Source: Leptospiraceae bacterium (GTDB lineage: Bacteria; Spirochaetota; Leptospiria; Leptospirales; Leptospiraceae). Taken from it: 64,000 nucleotides of DNA. Both the position numbers and the translations under genes were made by a program. Shown here piece by piece: positions 1-8,238 of this stretch (within the stretch, counting starts at the first letter, position 1; each line of letters starts with the position of its first letter). The stretch covers positions 186,001 through 250,000 of the forward strand of contig JADJSX010000007.1 of assembly GCA_016711485.1 (NCBI GenBank). The letters are read 5' to 3'. The notes below the pieces were generated by a model. The model saw nothing but the letters and a program-made list of their open reading frames with translations, was not told the DNA's origin and searched no databases.

Positions 1-125
1 GACTTTTCTTTATTTACTATTTCTTCAACTGGTTTATTGGCGGTAGACTTAGAATCCCTACGAAAAGAACTTTCCGCAGTTACAGAAAATATAGATAGGA
101 TTAAACAAAAAGATAAGAATTTCAT
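1..125 (-). CDS. Exported protein, 5' end only
   Basis: The reverse strand from the ATG at 123-125 reads MKFLSFCLILSIFSVTAESS and continues open to the window edge, giving 41 codons. The first 17 or so residues are a typical Sec signal peptide with a likely cleavage after VTA. The mature part seen is polar (Arg, Ser, Lys, Glu) and the family cannot be recognised. A good Shine-Dalgarno is not obvious; only a GGG abuts the ATG. The rest of the gene lies outside the window. Confidence 0.6.
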   Translation of the reverse strand, partial: MKFLSFCLILSIFSVTAESSFRRDSKSTANKPVEEIVNKEK

Positions 126-158
126 CCCTACTATCATCGGCTTACTAACGATCCAATC

Positions 159-203
159 TTAATAACTGATATTACGCAAAAAAAGGAATTTTTGGAATTT
201 GAA
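159..203 (+). repeat. Dispersed intergenic repeat, copy C (partial)
   Basis: The stretch TTAATAACTGATATTACGCA, followed by an A-run, AAGGAATT and GGAATTTGAA, matches the left part of the repeats at 55290-55435 (+) and 61411-61527 (-). Only the left half is preserved here, although ATAGCGATAGCG from the right half of the family recurs near 495. It lies about 30 bases upstream of the start of the leftward partial gene. Confidence 0.6.
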
Positions 204-265
204 CTTAAATTAAGAGTATCAGAGGATACTAATTAATTAATAAATTCAATAACCTGAGATAGCTC

Positions 266-408
266 GGCTGATGGTCAATGTCATTAAGTTAAGAAAACAG
301 AAAAAAAAATAACCACGAAGAAAAGAGAAAATTACATTGAAAATCCTTCGTGAACTTCGTGCTCTTCGTGGTTAGAAATCCTTAACTTAATGACATTGGG
401 CTGATGGT
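266..408. mobile_element. MITE-like element with target-site duplication
   Basis: The 18-base terminal inverted repeat CAATGTCATTAAGTTAAG lies at 276-293 and its exact reverse complement at 381-398. The direct repeat GGCTGATGGT flanks it at 266-275 and 399-408 and abuts both ends, as expected of a target-site duplication. The 123-bp element has no coding capacity. Inside are an inner inverted repeat (AACCACGAAG at 311-320, CTTCGTGGTT at 364-373) and three CTTCGTG units spaced 9 bases apart (346-372). The same outer end occurs at 31395-31414. Confidence 0.75.
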
Positions 409-570
409 GGGAGAAACATTGAGTTCGGGTGTCAACCTAAAGTGGACGCTAGAATCACCATAAACCAATTATTTCTTTGGGAAATAAAGAATAATAGCGA
501 TAGCGTAAGGTGAGTTATTAACTCTGCGTTCATAAAATTGATATTTTTTACATATCCCTTAGTAAAAAAA

Positions 571-616
571 TTTATTTTCTGTAATTTCAGTCTTGACTGA
601 AATTACAGAAAATAAA
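571..616. promoter_or_regulatory. Perfect 22-bp inverted repeat, likely operator
   Basis: Bases 571-592 are the exact reverse complement of 595-616, separated by only TT. The core reads TTTCAGTC-TT-GACTGAAA. It ends 35 bases before the start of the GbsR/MarR-type regulator, a typical place for autoregulation by a dimeric winged-helix protein. It could also form a hairpin in RNA, but it is not followed by a T-run, so an operator is the better reading. Confidence 0.6.
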
Positions 617-651
617 GAAATGTTTAGAGAATGATTCAATAAACAAATTAT

Positions 652-1152
652 ATGCAAAAGAAAAAAGGATTAAAAGCAAAAAACGAAATCCAAACAATTG
701 ACCCACAATTAATGGCTTTCGTAAATAAGATGGGGAAATACTATGAAAGTTTTGGGATTTCAAGAATTGGCGGGCAAATTATTGGCTTAATGCTGATAAA
801 TGAATCCCCTATTTCACCGGAAAGTATTCAAAGAATTCTCGGAGTTAGCCGAAGTAGCATTTCTACAAATTTAAAAATGTTATTGTTAAACGCAGGCGTA
901 GAAGAAGTTCATATTCATGGGGATAGGAAATCGTATTATATGATCTCCGACCGAGCGGTAGAACAATCTTTACTCCGAAAAATAAATAGTTATGACTATT
1001 TAGAAGATTTAATAAAAGAAGGAATTGGAAATTTAAAGAAAAAAGGTAACACTAGTGAAAAACTATCTCGTGTGTTACTTTGGATTAATTTAGACAAAGA
1101 AGTATCTATAGAACTTTTGAACAAATGGAAAAATAGAATTAGTAAACTATAA
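652..1152 (+). CDS. GbsR/MarR-family transcriptional regulator
   Basis: This 166-aa protein matches the GbsR-like branch of the MarR superfamily (COG1510 type). The N-terminal helix has the family hallmark MGKYYESFGISRIGGQIIG (about residues 27-45), followed by a winged helix with ISPESIQRILGVSRSSISTN (about 54-73) as the recognition helix. A long C-terminal helical region probably dimerises. It is first in a row with lipoproteins, a TonB-dependent receptor and ExbB-ExbD-TonB, and the palindrome at 571-616 lies just upstream, so I infer that it controls itself and perhaps the transport locus. The ligand is unknown. The start has no strong ribosome binding site, but the next Met is too far inside. 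Confidence 0.85.
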   Translation: MQKKKGLKAKNEIQTIDPQLMAFVNKMGKYYESFGISRIGGQIIGLMLINESPISPESIQRILGVSRSSISTNLKMLLLNAGVEEVHIHGDRKSYYMISDRAVEQSLLRKINSYDYLEDLIKEGIGNLKKKGNTSEKLSRVLLWINLDKEVSIELLNKWKNRISKL

Positions 1153-1172
1153 TTTTAAAAAGGGAAAACACG

Positions 1173-1544
1173 ATGATCAAAATATTATCAATCTTATTAT
1201 GCACAATCTTTATCGGTTGCGCTTCTTCCAGTGCAGGAATTTCTACAAGTAATGTTCCTATAGTAAATAAAAAATACAAAGTTATAGGTCCTGTAGAAGG
1301 GAAAAAAAGTTGGATTACTTTTGATATGGCTGTCTTTGCAATTCCATTTAACAATCCTCCCATTAACGAAATGACAAATGAATTAATTGAATCAAAAGAA
1401 GCAGACGCACTCATTAATATACGATATTGGCAAGATAGATCAATCTTTCTATTCTTCACAAGAAATAGATTGGGTATGAATGCAGAAGCTATAAAATTCG
1501 AAGACTCTACTATACCGGAAACCAATGTTAAAAAATCTCGCTAA
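1173..1544 (+). CDS. Small lipoprotein of TonB locus (1)
   Basis: This 123-aa protein has a signal peptide ending in a lipobox (IFIGC, Cys about residue 16) and is probably attached to a membrane. AGGG lies just ahead of the ATG. The mature part has no family that I can name; it resembles the next gene product in layout (a short 'KYKVIGPVEG' type opening followed by a hydrophobic FAIPF-type segment). It starts 20 bases after the regulator and overlaps the next gene by 20 bases, so it sits in the same operon. A role as an accessory to the TonB receptor is inference from position. Confidence 0.65.
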   Translation: MIKILSILLCTIFIGCASSSAGISTSNVPIVNKKYKVIGPVEGKKSWITFDMAVFAIPFNNPPINEMTNELIESKEADALINIRYWQDRSIFLFFTRNRLGMNAEAIKFEDSTIPETNVKKSR

Positions 1545-1974
1545 ATTTGTTCTACCATTCCTATTCCTGAATTGTGTTATGGCAGTTAGTTATCCGACAA
1601 ATTTAAATCGGAGAACGGATAATATGCATATTGCTCCATCGGCAACCATCATACGTTCAGAAGAGTATAAAATACTCGGAACAGAAACAGGAGAAACTTC
1701 TACTTTCTTTTTATTTGGATTAATTCCAGTTTCAAATCCGGTTAATATAGAATATGCGCTCAGCCAAGCCGTCCAAAAAGTAGAAGGTGGAGACTCTATG
1801 GTAAATATGACTTTATGGCATGAAGTTCATTACTTTTACCCGTTAGGAACTGTCTCTGTAACGAAAGTCAGAGGAGACATTGTATCTTTAAAAACAGATA
1901 CACCTCTTTTCGAAGAACCTTCTAAAAAAGCCAATCCTCCTAAAAAGGGCGGAATCAAAGTAGGAGGAAATTAA
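1525..1974 (+). CDS. Small lipoprotein of TonB locus (2)
   Basis: A 149-aa protein with a signal peptide and lipobox (FLFLNC, Cys about residue 17). Its central region (EEYKILGTETGETSTFFLFG) parallels that of the preceding lipoprotein (YKVIGPVEGKKSWITFDM), suggesting that the two are distant paralogues. The C-terminus is rich in Pro, Lys and Gly (EPSKKANPPKKGG). It overlaps the upstream gene and is followed after 3 bases by the next one, so translation is probably coupled. Function unknown. Confidence 0.65.
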   Translation: MLKNLAKFVLPFLFLNCVMAVSYPTNLNRRTDNMHIAPSATIIRSEEYKILGTETGETSTFFLFGLIPVSNPVNIEYALSQAVQKVEGGDSMVNMTLWHEVHYFYPLGTVSVTKVRGDIVSLKTDTPLFEEPSKKANPPKKGGIKVGGN

Positions 1975-1977
1975 ATT

Positions 1978-2307
1978 TTGAAACCCATTTTATTAATTCT
2001 ATTATTTTTACTCTACTGCAATGAAAAACCTATTCCTGCTTGGGATGCTCAATCACAAGTTAATGCAGCTGCAGACTTTAAAGCAAGGGAATGCAATCAA
2101 GCAGGTCCTCCGCAACCTCCTCTTCTTGTGTTTACCGACCAAGATACAAGAAATCTAAATTTGTGTAGTATTGCGATTACAAGAACTAGTTGTCCATTTG
2201 AGGGTTATCCACTCATTTGCCTTAGTCTATACACTACTGAAAAAGTAGGAGATATACCTTGGTATTTGAATTTTAACAACGATCTTGCAAAGAGGCAATT
2301 GAAATAA
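1978..2307 (+). CDS. Small Cys-rich lipoprotein of TonB locus (3)
   Basis: A 109-aa protein read from a TTG codon at 1978. This start is supported by the AGGAGG about 11 bases upstream and by the signal peptide it gives (MKPILLILLFLLYC, lipobox Cys about 14). The mature part has four more Cys residues (in ECNQ, NLCS, TSCP and LICL), which could form two disulphides. It ends 4 bases before the receptor gene. No family recognised; the setting suggests a surface or periplasmic accessory to the receptor. Confidence 0.6.
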   Translation: MKPILLILLFLLYCNEKPIPAWDAQSQVNAAADFKARECNQAGPPQPPLLVFTDQDTRNLNLCSIAITRTSCPFEGYPLICLSLYTTEKVGDIPWYLNFNNDLAKRQLK

Positions 2308-2311
2308 TAAT

Positions 2312-4849
2312 ATGAAATACTTAATAAAATACAAACATAAATGGCTTTTAATTCTTACCCTACTCATTCTTAGTTCAGAAATTTCTGCCGTAGCATTCAG
2401 AGGACGATTATTTAGCCGCACTAAAAACCAAGGCGAATCTGGATTAACCGTAGTAATAGTAACCCCAACCAAAAAAATTCCAGTTCAAACAGATGCAGAA
2501 GGTTATTTTGATGCTGAAATTCCAAGTTTAGGAACTTATACATTTAGAATTTTAAGACCAACTGGTATGCAAGAATTAGAAAAGGCTGTGACTGCAGATG
2601 GAGAAGTGGTAACTCTTTATACAGACAAAGTAATAAAACCAAAAGGTGGGATTGAAGTAGAAGGACAGAAAGATAAAACAATTTTATCCCGCTATAAAGT
2701 TCGTTATGACGAAATCAAAAGAATGCCCGGAACTCTTGGAGAAGCACTAAACGCATTACAGACATTACCCGGAGTATTCGCTCCTCCTGCGTTCGGAGGA
2801 AATAATGGAGGTTGTTTCGGAGGAATCGTTATCCGAGGTGCGGACTGTAGAACAAATACATATTTATACGATGATCTTCCTATTTTTTATGCATATCATT
2901 TTGACAGCATAAACTCTGTTATCCACAATGATTTAATCAAAACAATCGATATATATACAGGTGCTTATCCTGCTAACTTTGCAAATGCGACTGGCGGGGT
3001 TGTAGAAATAGAATCCAGCGAAGCAACTAAAAAAGCTACGGGATCTTTCAATATGTCCTTTTTACTCGGACAAGCAATGTACCAAACTCCTTTATTTAAC
3101 GGTAAAGGATATTTAGCCGCAGGGGGGAAAGTAGGTTATTTAGATAAAACGCTTGGTGCTACCGGTCTTATCCCAGACGGAATTCGTTTACCACAATACA
3201 CTAGTTCGAATGTAAAGTTTATTTATAACTTTAACGCACAACATCAACTTTCATTTACTTCCCTCACTTCTTTGGATGGATTTGTTGTAAATGTTCCAGG
3301 TGGGTTTGGGTCAAATGACCCAACAAAAGAACCATTATCCGCAGTAGCGGGAGCAAGTGTTGCGGCAGGGCAAGGATTTAGAACTATGGGTCTACGTTAT
3401 ACTTGGACTCCGAGTACAAAATTCACCAATCGATTTACATTAATAAACTATGATCCATTTAGAAATACTAACGTTAGACTTGGATCGATCGAAGCAAATT
3501 TTCGAGCAAACGCCCCATATACCGGAATCCGACAAGACTTAGTATGGAATCCAGCTAGTTATTTAAAAATTGATTTTGGAACAGAAGGTAGAATAATTAA
3601 CTATAATGTGACTGGTTTTTCTGTAAGACAGACAGATCCAAATAATTTTTCTCCGAATCCATACAATTTAACAAATCCAGATTTCGAAAAAGCAGACATT
3701 TCTCAAAAAACAAGAACAAAGTATTTCAATGCTTATACAACGTTTCACTTTACATTTGGAAATTTCAAATTCGAACCAGGAATTCGCCACGATTATATTG
3801 ACTACGCCAGACAAGCCGCTACCGGACCAAGGGCAACAGTTTCGTATAAAGTAGATGGAATATTAAAAGGAACTACTATTTTTGGCGGTGCAGGGGATTA
3901 CGCCCGTTTTCCTTTCTTTGAAGAAGCAATTTCAAAAGAATCAGGAAATCCCAATATCCAATTTGAAAAGGCACGTAAATACGGCGGTGGAATTGACCAA
4001 CAAATTACAGATGAATGGTCAATCAAAGGTGAAGTATTCAAACAAGAGTTTACACAAACAATAGTAAGCGATCCATATATTTCAGAACCGTATGGTCTAA
4101 ATCCAGATAAATACCAAAGATTACAAAAACCGATTGTGGCTAATCGTCCGTTAAACTTTTCTAATAATGGAACTGGCTGGTCTCGCGGATATGAATTGTA
4201 TATCAAAAAGGCGAATCGCCCCAACTCCAAAGATTGGTTTGGCTGGATTTCCTACACTTGGTCTCAATCATTTAGAAATAATAATATTTACAATGCTGAC
4301 TATGACCCTAATAGAAATAAATTACTGTCTGGAGACGAACAGCGATTACGCTCACTGTATCCAAATTCGAGAGAGCTCATTTATGATTTCGATGTAACAC
4401 ATTTACTAAGCATAGTATATGGTTGGAGAATTAGCGAAGAATACCAAGTAGGCGGTCGATGGTTTTATAGAACATCCAATCCTTACACTCCAGTGACGGG
4501 AGATGATGGAGGGAGATTCAGAAATCCTTACAATAACCAAATTTATTGGAATCCACAATATTCAACTAACCCGTTTTCAAATAATTATGTAAACTCAAGA
4601 AGACAGCCAAGTTATCATAGATTTGATATTAGAATTGATAAATTCCTCAGTTACGAATGGGGTTATGTAAACTTATACTTAGAAATTATCAATATCTATA
4701 TCCGTAAAAATGTAACAGGAGAAAGTTTTAATACGACAGCTCCTTTTTCAAGAACCAATCCAGTTGCACAAAATGATTTTTTCACATTACAACTTCCCAG
4801 TGGAATGCTGATACCATTTTTTAATTTGGGTATGGAGGTTCGATTCTAA
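2312..4849 (+). CDS. TonB-dependent outer-membrane receptor
   Basis: An 845-aa protein with a signal peptide (about 1-27), an N-terminal beta-sandwich of the carboxypeptidase-regulatory type (about 28-100), a plug domain (about 125-230, with TLGEALNALQTLPGV and the end motif NATGGVVEIES) and a long beta-barrel ending in aromatic Phe (GMEVRF). The plug carries two Cys (GGCFGG and GADC), perhaps a disulphide. It would take up a ligand across the outer membrane with energy from TonB. The exbB-exbD-tonB genes follow in the same direction, so it probably has dedicated energisers. The substrate cannot be deduced. Its stop overlaps the next start (TAATG). Confidence 0.88.
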   Translation: MKYLIKYKHKWLLILTLLILSSEISAVAFRGRLFSRTKNQGESGLTVVIVTPTKKIPVQTDAEGYFDAEIPSLGTYTFRILRPTGMQELEKAVTADGEVVTLYTDKVIKPKGGIEVEGQKDKTILSRYKVRYDEIKRMPGTLGEALNALQTLPGVFAPPAFGGNNGGCFGGIVIRGADCRTNTYLYDDLPIFYAYHFDSINSVIHNDLIKTIDIYTGAYPANFANATGGVVEIESSEATKKATGSFNMSFLLGQAMYQTPLFNGKGYLAAGGKVGYLDKTLGATGLIPDGIRLPQYTSSNVKFIYNFNAQHQLSFTSLTSLDGFVVNVPGGFGSNDPTKEPLSAVAGASVAAGQGFRTMGLRYTWTPSTKFTNRFTLINYDPFRNTNVRLGSIEANFRANAPYTGIRQDLVWNPASYLKIDFGTEGRIINYNVTGFSVRQTDPNNFSPNPYNLTNPDFEKADISQKTRTKYFNAYTTFHFTFGNFKFEPGIRHDYIDYARQAATGPRATVSYKVDGILKGTTIFGGAGDYARFPFFEEAISKESGNPNIQFEKARKYGGGIDQQITDEWSIKGEVFKQEFTQTIVSDPYISEPYGLNPDKYQRLQKPIVANRPLNFSNNGTGWSRGYELYIKKANRPNSKDWFGWISYTWSQSFRNNNIYNADYDPNRNKLLSGDEQRLRSLYPNSRELIYDFDVTHLLSIVYGWRISEEYQVGGRWFYRTSNPYTPVTGDDGGRFRNPYNNQIYWNPQYSTNPFSNNYVNSRRQPSYHRFDIRIDKFLSYEWGYVNLYLEIINIYIRKNVTGESFNTTAPFSRTNPVAQNDFFTLQLPSGMLIPFFNLGMEVRF

Positions 4850-5322
4850 TGTATTTTAAAATTCTAATATTACTACTATCGTATTTTTTAGTTAACTGTT
4901 CAGGGGAAACTAAGACAAAATACAAAGATACTTATACATTAAAAGTAATCTTTGATAATGCAATCAAACCGCAAGCGAATCCATTATCTGCTTGTCAAAA
5001 TACAGCCACAACAATGCAAGTTTGTGCGGACATTTCTTTTGCGACTACTTTCACAGAAGCGGCATTTATTTCTTTACTTAGTTCTAATGCTTACAGTACC
5101 TACACAGGTTATTGTAATAGCCTAATACTTGGACAATACAAAGATCTTTCAGACTCTTTAAAAGAATGTTTTTTTACATGCGATACCAACTACTGGCAAA
5201 CAAGAAAAAATCTAAACAGCTGTAATAATTCTTTTGCTATTATGGTAGTAGAGTCATTAAATAATAGTACAGTAATTTCTTGTAAAAGAAATTGTTCTAC
5301 ATCTACAAATAATAACCCTTAA
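4849..5322 (+). CDS. Cys-rich lipoprotein of TonB locus (4)
   Basis: A 157-aa protein with a signal peptide ending in a lipobox (YFLVNC, Cys about 17). The mature part contains many Cys residues (in SACQ, VCAD, GYCN, KECFFTCD, NSCN, SCKRNC), spaced like a disulphide-stabilised domain. It is translationally coupled to the receptor (TAATG overlap) and precedes exbB by 80 bases. I do not recognise the family. Pairing with the receptor as a surface ligand-capture lipoprotein is plausible, but it is inference. Confidence 0.65.
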   Translation: MYFKILILLLSYFLVNCSGETKTKYKDTYTLKVIFDNAIKPQANPLSACQNTATTMQVCADISFATTFTEAAFISLLSSNAYSTYTGYCNSLILGQYKDLSDSLKECFFTCDTNYWQTRKNLNSCNNSFAIMVVESLNNSTVISCKRNCSTSTNNNP

Positions 5323-5402
5323 AGAATATTTAGGAAAAAGAAAAAGATAGTCAAATAAATGAAAATATAATTTATAGAAAATACTAAAAGAAGGAAAACA
5401 GA

Positions 5403-6008
5403 ATGGAACAGCTTGTTGACATTGGAGAACAACTCATATTTATATTAATGGGACTAGCCAGTATATTGGCTTTAGCAGTCGGATTCGAAAGAACCGTTGT
5501 ATTTTCTAGATTTGCAAAAACGGGAGAAGAAAGTATAAAATCCATAATTGCAAAATTGCGCGGCAAAGACATAAAAGGTATAGAAGATTTATCCAAAAGT
5601 TCAACTAATGTTTACTCTCGGTTTGCCGGATTTTCTGCTGAACATTATAATGACGGACAGGAAGCATTAAATGAAATGATGTCCGGCAAAATCATTGAAG
5701 AAAAAATTCAATTAGAAAAACGACTGCCAATTCTTTCTACGTTAGGGAATAACGCACCATTTTTAGGATTACTTGGAACTGTTCTTGGTGTTATAAAAGC
5801 ATTTAACGGTCTAGGTACTTTAGGAAATTCAGGAGCAGAAGTTGTAATGAAAAGTATATCCACTGCCCTACTCGCAACTGCCGCAGGTTTATTCGTAGCA
5901 ATTCCAGTTGTAATGGTAAATAATTATTTTTCGAAAAAGCTAAAAGTGATTATCCAGAACTTAGAAATTATTTCAAAAGAATTCATAGCAAGTTATAGCA
6001 GAAAATAA
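5403..6008 (+). CDS. exbB: ExbB-like proton channel (MotA/TolQ/ExbB)
   Basis: A 201-aa protein with three membrane segments (about 10-30, 115-140, 155-180). It carries the MotA/TolQ/ExbB core LGNNAPFLGLLGTVLGVIKAF (about 113-133) and a second conserved stretch, ISTALLATAAGLFVAIPVV. With ExbD it forms the inner-membrane proton-driven motor that energises TonB. AAGGAA lies 8-9 bases before the ATG. It is preceded by the receptor and followed by exbD and tonB; the usual size of the family fits. Confidence 0.92.
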   Translation: MEQLVDIGEQLIFILMGLASILALAVGFERTVVFSRFAKTGEESIKSIIAKLRGKDIKGIEDLSKSSTNVYSRFAGFSAEHYNDGQEALNEMMSGKIIEEKIQLEKRLPILSTLGNNAPFLGLLGTVLGVIKAFNGLGTLGNSGAEVVMKSISTALLATAAGLFVAIPVVMVNNYFSKKLKVIIQNLEIISKEFIASYSRK

Positions 6009-6045
6009 CAGTGGGTTGCAATCCACTGTATTATAGGAGGCAAAT

Positions 6046-6450
6046 ATGGCAATGTCAGCACAATCTGGCGATGATGACGAAATTAGTAATATTAACATTA
6101 CCCCCATGGTGGATGTGATTTTAGTTTTACTTGTAATCTTTATGGTCACTGCAAATTTTTTAAAAAAGGAATCGATTAATATTAATTTACCCAAAGTGCA
6201 AGCAGCTGATCCAAATGTGGCGCAATCCGTCCAAGTTGCGATTACTAGAGACGGGAAAATTCTACTTGAAGGACAAGCGACTACGGAAGATAAGTTATTT
6301 GCAAACTTACAACGTGACTCTAAATTTAGACCGAATATGCGACTCACACTCTCAGCCGATGAAAATCTATCTTACGGAACAATTACAAAGCTAATGGGAC
6401 TTATCCGCAAAGCTGGTGTAACAAGAATAGCTCTGTCTGTCAAAAAATAG
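6046..6450 (+). CDS. exbD: ExbD-like energy-transducing protein
   Basis: A 134-aa ExbD/TolR-type protein with a short cytoplasmic N-terminus, NITPMVDVILVLLVIFMV as the single membrane helix (about 19-36) with the proton-carrying Asp (MVD), and a periplasmic domain. A strong AGGAGG lies 7 bases before the ATG. It partners with the ExbB encoded upstream and the TonB downstream. Nothing unusual in length. Confidence 0.92.
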   Translation: MAMSAQSGDDDEISNINITPMVDVILVLLVIFMVTANFLKKESININLPKVQAADPNVAQSVQVAITRDGKILLEGQATTEDKLFANLQRDSKFRPNMRLTLSADENLSYGTITKLMGLIRKAGVTRIALSVKK

Positions 6451-6458
6451 AGGTACCG

Positions 6459-7085
6459 ATGAAAGAGAAGATTATAAAAATCATTAAAAATAATTTATTC
6501 GGGACAATGTTGACTCTTTCTATATTTCTCCATTTTAGCGTTTATGCAGCCTACTACATATCTACTATCATTGAAATGGAAGAATTTGATTCTGAAAGTG
6601 TTAACCAAGATGTAGATGTAAACTTTGAAGAAATTCCTCCAGAGTTAATAGGCGGAACTTCGAGCCCAGCTCCAGTAGAAAAAAGTGAATGGGTGGAAGG
6701 AAAAAAAGATTCGGGTGATGATCCAATTGAAGATGATATCAATGTAAACGCGGTTTCAGGAAATGGAACGGATAAGGACGGTTATCTGTTCTCTTTCAAT
6801 GGAGACAAAGTCCCTACTCCTATTATTGATTTTGATTTAAAACAATTTTTTCCGGCTGCAGCCAAAACAGCTAATATCACAGACAAAACAGTTGTCGTAC
6901 TTGTTCAGATTGATGAGACAGGTGCTTTAAAAAGTGCAAAAATTGCATCTGGAAAAGCTGGGTATGGATTTGATGAAGCGGCCATTAAAATTATAAACCT
7001 AGCACGTTTTTCTCCAGGTTATATAGCAGGTAAACCAGTAAAAATGTCACATCGTGTTCCAATTAATTTCACTCTGGATGAATGA
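6459..7085 (+). CDS. tonB: TonB-like protein
   Basis: A 208-aa protein with one N-terminal membrane anchor (about 14-36), an acidic rather than the usual Pro-Lys linker (many Glu, Asp and Ser at about 40-100), and a TonB C-terminal domain (about 120-208: VVVLVQIDETGALKSAKI, GYGFDEAAIKII, ARFSPGYIAGKPV). It would carry ExbBD energy to outer-membrane receptors, most likely the one in this locus. GAGGT lies ahead of the start. The linker is short compared with enterobacterial TonB. Confidence 0.88.
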   Translation: MKEKIIKIIKNNLFGTMLTLSIFLHFSVYAAYYISTIIEMEEFDSESVNQDVDVNFEEIPPELIGGTSSPAPVEKSEWVEGKKDSGDDPIEDDINVNAVSGNGTDKDGYLFSFNGDKVPTPIIDFDLKQFFPAAAKTANITDKTVVVLVQIDETGALKSAKIASGKAGYGFDEAAIKIINLARFSPGYIAGKPVKMSHRVPINFTLDE

Positions 7086-7117
7086 CGGGTAGACCCTATT
7101 AGCCGTAAGAAAGAATC

Positions 7118-7146
7118 TTTAGTAAAAGCAAAAACTGCTTGCTAAA
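7118..7146 (+). terminator. Weak hairpin after tonB
   Basis: TTTAG (7118-7122) and AAGCA (7126-7130) pair with TGCTT (7136-7140) and CTAAA (7142-7146). The stem is imperfect and is followed by AATTT, only a short T-tract. It is the only terminator-like structure I see between tonB and the next gene. Confidence 0.3.
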
Positions 7147-7172
7147 AATTTCGTTTGTTAAAGAATAAAATA

Positions 7173-8180
7173 ATGTCACAACTAGAAAAACTTTTAAATG
7201 CCCATATCGAATACGAACTTTCTCTTTGGAAAGGACAAAACCTAAAAGACAATCTCAAAACAGAAATAGAAAGTCTCTATGAAACGTTAGCTGATATTCC
7301 GGCAGAAGTATTCATTGACAAAAAAACAATTCTTGACTTAGCAAAAAAATATATAACATCTAGAGAAGTCGGAAAGGAAGAAGAGCAACTAGCATTGGCT
7401 CTATCGGAAGCTACTCACAAAACAATCGGCAACAACAAAGAAGCCTTAACTTCTCTTTTTACAAAAGAAATTTTTGATACTAGCATGAATTTGGGAATGG
7501 GAATGAAGGAACTTCGTAAAGATGTGATTCATACTGTTATCAATTCGCCAGTTTATACAAAGATGATTTCAAGCGTAATGTACAACGCTATTGCAGACTT
7601 TATCGGCGGGGAAAATGCATTCGCCAAAAATGTTCCCATAGCCTCTTCTTTTTTAAAAATGGGACAGGACTTTTTAGGAAATATTCCGGGCATGCAAGCT
7701 GGAATCGAGAAGAACCTAACAGCGTTTATCCAGTCCAATTTGCAAAACTCCCTAAAACAAAGTGAGAAACTTTTAAACCAAGAACTTGACTCTAAAACTG
7801 CAAAAGAACTAACTGACGAACTTTGGAAATTTCTAGAAACGAAAAAAATCTCCGACTTACAGCAATATGCCAACACAAATGATCTAAATCAAATTTTTTC
7901 AATTGCAAAATCAGAGTGGAATCATATCAAAACATCTCCCCTACTTCCACAAATTCTGGAAACAAACTTAGATGTTATCCTTACCAAATACAAAGGCAAA
8001 AAAATTGGCGAGTTAATTGTTATTTTCCAAATAAAAAAATCAGACATTATAGACAGCCTGTCAATAATTTCTGAGGCATATATCAGTCATCCGCAGATTC
8101 AGAAACATATAGAAAAAAGATTGAGTCTCCGATTGGAAGGATTTTATAAGTCAGAAAATGCAAAAACAATTATAGGTTAA
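7173..8180 (+). CDS. Hypothetical helical protein
   Basis: A 335-aa protein without signal peptide or clear membrane helix, so probably cytoplasmic or peripheral. It is largely alpha-helical, with amphipathic stretches and a slightly hydrophobic middle (about 95-175, with YNAIADFIGGENAF and GNIPGMQAGIEKNL). I choose the ATG at 7173; an in-frame TTG at 7155 would add six residues but has no better ribosome binding site. It stands alone between the TonB locus and the convergent bat operon. I do not recognise a family. Confidence 0.55.
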   Translation: MSQLEKLLNAHIEYELSLWKGQNLKDNLKTEIESLYETLADIPAEVFIDKKTILDLAKKYITSREVGKEEEQLALALSEATHKTIGNNKEALTSLFTKEIFDTSMNLGMGMKELRKDVIHTVINSPVYTKMISSVMYNAIADFIGGENAFAKNVPIASSFLKMGQDFLGNIPGMQAGIEKNLTAFIQSNLQNSLKQSEKLLNQELDSKTAKELTDELWKFLETKKISDLQQYANTNDLNQIFSIAKSEWNHIKTSPLLPQILETNLDVILTKYKGKKIGELIVIFQIKKSDIIDSLSIISEAYISHPQIQKHIEKRLSLRLEGFYKSENAKTIIG

Positions 8181-8238
8181 TGTAAGTTCGAACAGTGATA
8201 AATTTCATAACATAAGACATTGGCATCAGTGGTAATCT

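Larger units (their letters stand above)
126..651. other. Gene-free, repeat-rich intergenic region
   Basis: I see no convincing gene in these 526 bases. They contain a copy of a dispersed repeat (159-203), a 123-bp MITE-like element with a 10-bp direct repeat on both sides (266-408), and a long perfect palindrome just before the regulator gene (571-616). The two divergent genes must have their promoters here. A weak TTGATA at 538-543 with TAGTAA at 560-565 is the only promoter-like pair I noted. Confidence 0.6.
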
